Positions 3,368 through 7,103 of a stretch of 7,103 bases of DNA are shown here, one piece after another. Under the pieces are notes generated by a model. The model worked only from the letters and a program-made list of their open reading frames with translations, had not been told where the DNA came from and did not search any database. This DNA is from Hyphomonadaceae bacterium (GTDB lineage Bacteria; Pseudomonadota; Alphaproteobacteria; Caulobacterales; Aquidulcibacteraceae). A program made the translations under genes and the position numbers. Numbering within the stretch: the first letter of the stretch is position 1; each line of letters starts with the position of its first letter. The stretch is taken from assembly GCA_025458365.1 (NCBI GenBank), contig JALOSP010000076.1, positions 1-7,103 on the forward strand, written 5' to 3'.

Positions 3368-6316
3368 ATGTCAGACGACTTCGACTTCGACGATGATGAG
3401 GGGACAGACGTCCGGGCAAACGACGGGGCAAGCAGCCGCGGCCGGGATGACCGGGCGGCCTGGTCCCGCAAGGCGCGCCCGGTGGACGCCAAAAACCCGC
3501 GTGCGGCAGCAGAACCGCGCCGCGCCCGGTCGCCTGAGCGCAGTGTGGACGGCTTTGATGACGACGAACTGTCCGGACCGACGTTCTCGCACGATGAACG
3601 TGGCCGTGACCGGCGCTTTGATCTGGACGTGGAAGCTGCCCCGACCGGGCCTCGTGCGGTAGGGCGCAAGCGTCGCGGGCAAGACCTGCCTGCACCCCGT
3701 TCGGACCGCTTCGAGGCCGAGACCGAGGAACCGAACCCGCAATCTGGAATGCGCGCACCGACACCTTGGTTGCTGCTTGGCTCGATTGCCGTTGCGGTCA
3801 TCTGGCTTGTCGGGGCAGGCCTCAATCTGCCAGGTGGCGATCTGGGGCTGGTCGAGCTGGTCCAGCTTCTGGCTCCAGCGGCGTTTGCGATCCTGGCCGG
3901 CGCCATGGGTGACAGTCTTGTGCGGTCCAACCGGGGTTCGCGCTCGCTGACCGTGGCGGCGCAGCGCATGCTGTCGCCAGACCGGATGGGCGAGAAGTCT
4001 GCGCGCAGTACGGCAGGCGCGGTGCGTGACGAAATCCGGCGGCTTGAAAGCGCACTGGGCGAAGTCACCAGCCGTCTGGCCCAGATCGAGAACAAGGTCG
4101 ATGAAAAGGCCAGCGCCTTGCGGGCTGCGGGCGAAACCGCGCGCGGGGGTGCCGAGGCGCTGGTAGCAACCATGGAGGGTGAGCGCGAGCGGCTCGACAG
4201 CCTGCTCACGGCCCTGTCCGAACTGACCAACACGGCCCAGCGTACCACCCGCACCGCCAGCGAGGGGATTGACGAGCGGGCCCGCGCACTTGCTGTGGCG
4301 TCCGAAACCCTGCTTGACCGGACCGAACAGGCCTCCGAGCTGGCGCGGTCGGCGGCCGTGCGGCTGGAGCAAGCGTCACAGCGGGCAATGGATGCGATTT
4401 CCCAGCTTGACGAGGTCTCGACCCGGGGCGAGCAATCGCTGGCCCGTGCTCACGACATGATGGTGATGGCCCGGATCCGGGCCGATGAAGCCATTGGCGC
4501 TGTCCGTCATTCGACAGAAGCCCTGCAGGAAGCTGCCGGGCAGGCCGCAGGCAATCTTGGAGCGCTGGCTGAGGCCGTGCAGGACACGGGCCGACAGAGC
4601 AACGAACTGTTCCAGCAACATGCCGGGATCAGTCGCGAAGTGGCGATGACCCTGATCAATGATATCCGCACAGCCGCCGAACAGAGCGGCCGCGAGATGG
4701 TCAATGCCCTGCGCGCCGAGGCCGACATGGCGCGCGCCACCGGTGAAACCACACTGGCCGCCCTGCGCCAGTCAGCCGAGACCGTGCGTTCGATCACGCG
4801 CGAGACCGGTGATGATCTGGCCCGCACGCTCGACGCCAATGCCCAGCGGATCGACGGGCTCAAACTGTCGGCTTCCGAACTGGACAACGCCGCCCAGGCC
4901 GCGCTGGAGAACCGCACGGCCCATGCCCGGACCCTCGTGCAGCAATCGGTGGGCATGCTGGACGAGACCGGCGAACAGATCCGCGCGAAATTCTCCTCCA
5001 TCGCCGATGCCTGTGCCGATCAGGCCCGCTCTGTAGAAGACCTGCTGGACACGATCTCCAACCGCTTGGGCGGCCTTCCGGTCGAGACCGGGCGCCAGGC
5101 TGATGCGATCCGCGTCACGCTGGAGGACACTCTGGCCCGGATCAACGAGGCCGGGCGAAAGGCGCTCGAGGAAACCGCGGTGCTCGATGCCGGCTTCCAG
5201 CGACGGCTTCAGGACAGTTATGCGGCCATGGGGGAATTGGTGGGCCGTCTGGGCGGGCTGACTGGCGTCTTCCAGCCCCCGCCGGGGACCAGTCTGCCCG
5301 CGGCGTCGCCGCCGCCCGCGCCGCCTGTTGCACCGGTGGTCCAGGCGCAGGCGTTGCCTGCAAGCCCGCCCCCGCCACCACCGCCCCCGCCAGAGCCGAC
5401 GCCGATCCAACCTGTCCGGACACCGCCAGTGCAGACACCACCAGTGCTGTCGGAGCCTGTGCAAACGTCACCAGCCCGGCCCGAGCCCCGGTCTGCGGTT
5501 CCACCGGTTCGCTACAATCTCGATTACACGCTGGCCGGATCGCGACAGGACACCCCGCCGCAGGTGTCGGGCCAACCTGCTGAACGTGCGTTGCCAGATG
5601 AACCCTCACAGGCGCGGCAAGTGCCGGACAAGGGCGGATCTGACGGACTTCCGACGGACCGGATGGCCTCCGATGCCGGCGGTCTGGCAGGGCCAGCCGG
5701 CTTGCGCGGCCGCACCACGCCTGACCAGCGCGCGCCAGCGTCCACGCCGCCTGTCGTCCCCGGCACAGCCCCGGAGGTGCCAGACGGGCGCAAGGCCAAC
5801 AGCCGACCGCCGCAGGCCTGGCGGACTGAAACAGCGCGCGCCGAAGGGCCGGAGCGCGCGAAGCCCGGACCGGAGACACATGGATCGGAACTCCCCGGCG
5901 ATGACAATCCGTTCTCCGGCGTCAACCTGCGGGACATTCCCTCGTCACGGTCGGCCAGGGAAGTGCCGTGGCGCTGGCGCGAGGTCCTGTCGGCTCTGGA
6001 ACCCGATGACGGACCGCTGAGCGAGGCACAGGCGGCAGGGCTGGTGCGGGAACTGGATCTGCGCACGATCATTCCCGATGCCCGGCTGAACCAGATGCGG
6101 GGCCGGGCCACGCGGGGACGCGATTCAGCCCGCGCCGACGCCGTGGCCGTCGCCCAGTCCAGTGTGTTTGCGATGCGGGACCGGTTTGCCGCCGATCCGG
6201 GCTTGCGTGCGCGCACGCTGGCCTTCATCGAGGCCCGCCGTCCGCTGGTCCAGCGCGGCAATCTGAACGGCGATCTGCTGCGGTTCTATCTGATTGCCGA
6301 CGCAGCCCTGGACTGA
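3368..6316 (+). CDS. Large membrane-anchored coiled-coil protein, unnamed
   Basis: About 982 residues from ATG 3368; I know no named family. Order of parts: residues 1-130 are charged and disordered, opening with the acidic MSDDFDFDDDEG. Two hydrophobic segments follow at about 132-154 (WLLLGSIAVAVIWLVGAG) and 159-183 (LVELVQLLAPAAFAILAGAM), likely a membrane hairpin. About 195-630 is continuous Ala/Glu/Arg-rich helix with coiled-coil heptads and no Gly/Pro breaks until the end. About 635-860 is a Pro-rich linker including eight prolines in a row, and about 865-982 is a compact C-terminal domain from VPWRWREVLSALEPDD to FYLIADAALD. With both termini cytoplasmic it would be an inner-membrane scaffold. 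The architecture resembles Caulobacter TipN, but no sequence identity is claimed. GTG 3323, with AGAGG nine bases upstream, is an alternative start adding 15 residues. No ATPase or catalytic motif is seen. Confidence 0.85.
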   Translation: MSDDFDFDDDEGTDVRANDGASSRGRDDRAAWSRKARPVDAKNPRAAAEPRRARSPERSVDGFDDDELSGPTFSHDERGRDRRFDLDVEAAPTGPRAVGRKRRGQDLPAPRSDRFEAETEEPNPQSGMRAPTPWLLLGSIAVAVIWLVGAGLNLPGGDLGLVELVQLLAPAAFAILAGAMGDSLVRSNRGSRSLTVAAQRMLSPDRMGEKSARSTAGAVRDEIRRLESALGEVTSRLAQIENKVDEKASALRAAGETARGGAEALVATMEGERERLDSLLTALSELTNTAQRTTRTASEGIDERARALAVASETLLDRTEQASELARSAAVRLEQASQRAMDAISQLDEVSTRGEQSLARAHDMMVMARIRADEAIGAVRHSTEALQEAAGQAAGNLGALAEAVQDTGRQSNELFQQHAGISREVAMTLINDIRTAAEQSGREMVNALRAEADMARATGETTLAALRQSAETVRSITRETGDDLARTLDANAQRIDGLKLSASELDNAAQAALENRTAHARTLVQQSVGMLDETGEQIRAKFSSIADACADQARSVEDLLDTISNRLGGLPVETGRQADAIRVTLEDTLARINEAGRKALEETAVLDAGFQRRLQDSYAAMGELVGRLGGLTGVFQPPPGTSLPAASPPPAPPVAPVVQAQALPASPPPPPPPPPEPTPIQPVRTPPVQTPPVLSEPVQTSPARPEPRSAVPPVRYNLDYTLAGSRQDTPPQVSGQPAERALPDEPSQARQVPDKGGSDGLPTDRMASDAGGLAGPAGLRGRTTPDQRAPASTPPVVPGTAPEVPDGRKANSRPPQAWRTETARAEGPERAKPGPETHGSELPGDDNPFSGVNLRDIPSSRSAREVPWRWREVLSALEPDDGPLSEAQAAGLVRELDLRTIIPDARLNQMRGRATRGRDSARADAVAVAQSSVFAMRDRFAADPGLRARTLAFIEARRPLVQRGNLNGDLLRFYLIADAALD

Positions 6317-6334
6317 GCGCGAATCTGCGTTCAG
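6313..6334. terminator. Imperfect hairpin spanning two convergent stop codons
   Basis: CTGAGCG (6313-6319) pairs with CGTTCAG (6328-6334), with one G-T wobble and an eight-base loop. It includes the TGA of the coiled-coil gene and the TGA of the lipoprotein gene. It may act as a weak bidirectional terminator for this convergent pair; no T-run is present on either strand. Confidence 0.3.
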
Positions 6335-7050
6335 CGCGAGCCGGTGTCCGGCGGCAGCGGCAGGACGGAAGGCTGCTGCATCCCTGCACGACCCTCACCC
6401 GCCATCCAGGTGACAGCCTCCAGACAGAAGGCGCGGGCGGCTGCTTCAAGACCGGCCACGGCCTCGCCGGGGTCGCCACGCCTTGCCGGAGCGGTGGTGG
6501 TGATCACCCGAGAGGCCAGCACCCGGCCATCGAGCGTGCGGACCAGCCGCACCGTTCCAGCCATGGTCGCCACGCCATCGGCCCCACCCCGCCCCGGCAG
6601 GGTGACTTCAAACCGGCGGATATCCCAGAACACTTCCAGTTCGGGCCTGGCTGTGGTGTTGGCGCGGATCGCAGAGCGGGCGGCACGGGTCTGGTCGATG
6701 GTCTGGATCATCAGGTTCTGAAGCCCGACGCCCACAGGCGCGGCCAGCCGCACGCCGTGCAGATAGGCCAGCGTGTCATCCTCATCGCGCACCACGACCC
6801 GTGTGCCGGAGAGGAATGGATCAAGCCCGGGCAGATTGATCCCGACAGCCGCCGGGATCGGATCGCGCACCCCAGGCAGGCCGCCAGCAACCTCGAAGGC
6901 GAGCACCGGCTGGGGCTTGCCCGGATCTGGCAGCAATGAGATGCAACCGCCGGTCAAAGCAAGACAGGCCAGCGCGCTGCCAATCATGGCCTGACGCTTG
7001 GTGATTGGGATGCCGGGGATCAACAAGGGCTGCATGGTCACTGGCGCCAT
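6331..7050 (-). CDS. ABC-type transport auxiliary lipoprotein
   Basis: A 239-residue lipoprotein of the ABC_trans_aux/PqiC-like type, which in Gram-negatives accompanies MCE (Mla-type) lipid transporters and is anchored in the outer or inner membrane leaflet. Residues 18-36 form a lipoprotein signal: KRQ, then the hydrophobic MIGSALACLALTGGC with lipidated Cys36. The lipobox LTGGC is slightly atypical, with Thr at -3. The mature part starts LLPDPGKPQPVLAF and contains GVRLAAPVGVGLQNLMIQTID, LEVFWDIRRFEVTL (about 148-161) and VRLVRTLDGRVLASRVITTTAPA, the usual strand pattern of the family. The tail is Pro-rich. ATG 7050 overlaps the end of the upstream gene; ATG 7035 (Met6), two bases past its stop, is equally plausible and leaves Cys at 31. 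The gene is transcribed with the upstream MCE-like gene and converges on the coiled-coil gene. Confidence 0.82.
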   Translation of the reverse strand: MAPVTMQPLLIPGIPITKRQAMIGSALACLALTGGCISLLPDPGKPQPVLAFEVAGGLPGVRDPIPAAVGINLPGLDPFLSGTRVVVRDEDDTLAYLHGVRLAAPVGVGLQNLMIQTIDQTRAARSAIRANTTARPELEVFWDIRRFEVTLPGRGGADGVATMAGTVRLVRTLDGRVLASRVITTTAPARRGDPGEAVAGLEAAARAFCLEAVTWMAGEGRAGMQQPSVLPLPPDTGSR

Positions 7051-7103
7051 TTCACTTCGCGTTCGGGGGGTGGGGACAGGAGTGCGGCTGGATCGGCGGC
7101 GGC
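7038..7103 (-). CDS. C-terminal end of a probable MCE/MlaD-family protein
   Basis: Only the last 21 codons and the TGA (7040-7038) are in the window; the frame is open to the right edge. The peptide is Ala-rich and then Pro-rich, ending PPPEREVKWRQ, a hydrophilic tail like those of MCE-family substrate-binding proteins. Its stop lies inside or two bases before the start of the auxiliary lipoprotein gene, as in MCE transporter operons (permease, ATPase, MCE protein, lipoprotein). The identity rests mostly on this context: the coding frame is likely, the family is inference. Confidence 0.5.
   Translation of the reverse strand, partial: AAADPAALLSPPPEREVKWRQ

Noticed and set aside
3241..4254. 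337-residue minus-strand ORF (and 3371-4372) opposite the coiled-coil gene
   Set aside because: These are antisense shadows of a high-GC gene: Ser/Arg-rich, no motifs, and the first also crosses the non-coding leader.
3960..5270. Coiled-coil region as an SMC/Rad50-type ATPase or chemoreceptor
   Set aside because: No Walker A/B or ABC signature is present, and the highly conserved chemoreceptor hairpin-tip motif is absent.

Overview
The window is high-GC DNA with alphaproteobacterial character, most likely from a sphingomonad (Sphingomonadales). That placement is inference. It rests on base composition, the scarcity of strong Shine-Dalgarno sequences, the style of the soluble-lytic-transglycosylase protein, REP-like palindromes of the CATCCCGGG...CCCGGGATG type, and an MCE-transporter auxiliary lipoprotein of the kind common in this order. 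I see no phage, plasmid, insertion-sequence or CRISPR signature.

Layout from left to right. Positions 1-422 hold the N-terminal part of an unnamed minus-strand protein that runs off the left edge. Positions 435-805 are non-coding and densely palindromic: a triple hairpin of REP type (521-602), then a chain of overlapping short hairpins (639-705) and one more (742-762). Positions 806-2017 (minus) encode a soluble lytic transglycosylase-like protein. It appears to be preceded by a 29-codon leader ORF with a good ribosome-binding site, whose stop overlaps the enzyme's ATG. Diverging from it is a PchB-like AroQ-class chorismate mutase (2200-2538, plus), which converges on a stand-alone Hpt phosphotransfer protein (2545-2952, minus). 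A complete tRNA-Lys(CTT) lies at 3134-3209.

The largest gene (3368-6316, plus) encodes an unnamed protein of about 982 residues. It has an acidic, disordered N-terminus, two predicted membrane segments, about 450 residues of Ala/Glu-rich coiled coil, a long Pro-rich linker and a compact C-terminal domain. This layout recalls alphaproteobacterial polarity factors such as TipN, but only by architecture. It converges on the last operon (minus): an ABC-transport auxiliary lipoprotein (6331-7050) and, overlapping its start, the last 21 codons of a gene that is probably the MCE/MlaD-type substrate-binding protein.

The genes do not form one pathway. They are mostly housekeeping and cell-envelope functions: peptidoglycan cleavage, aromatic amino-acid synthesis, phosphorelay, a tRNA, a cell-architecture scaffold and lipid transport. 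The items most worth a second look are the large membrane-anchored coiled-coil protein, the leader ORF coupled to the transglycosylase, and the structured intergenic region at 521-762.
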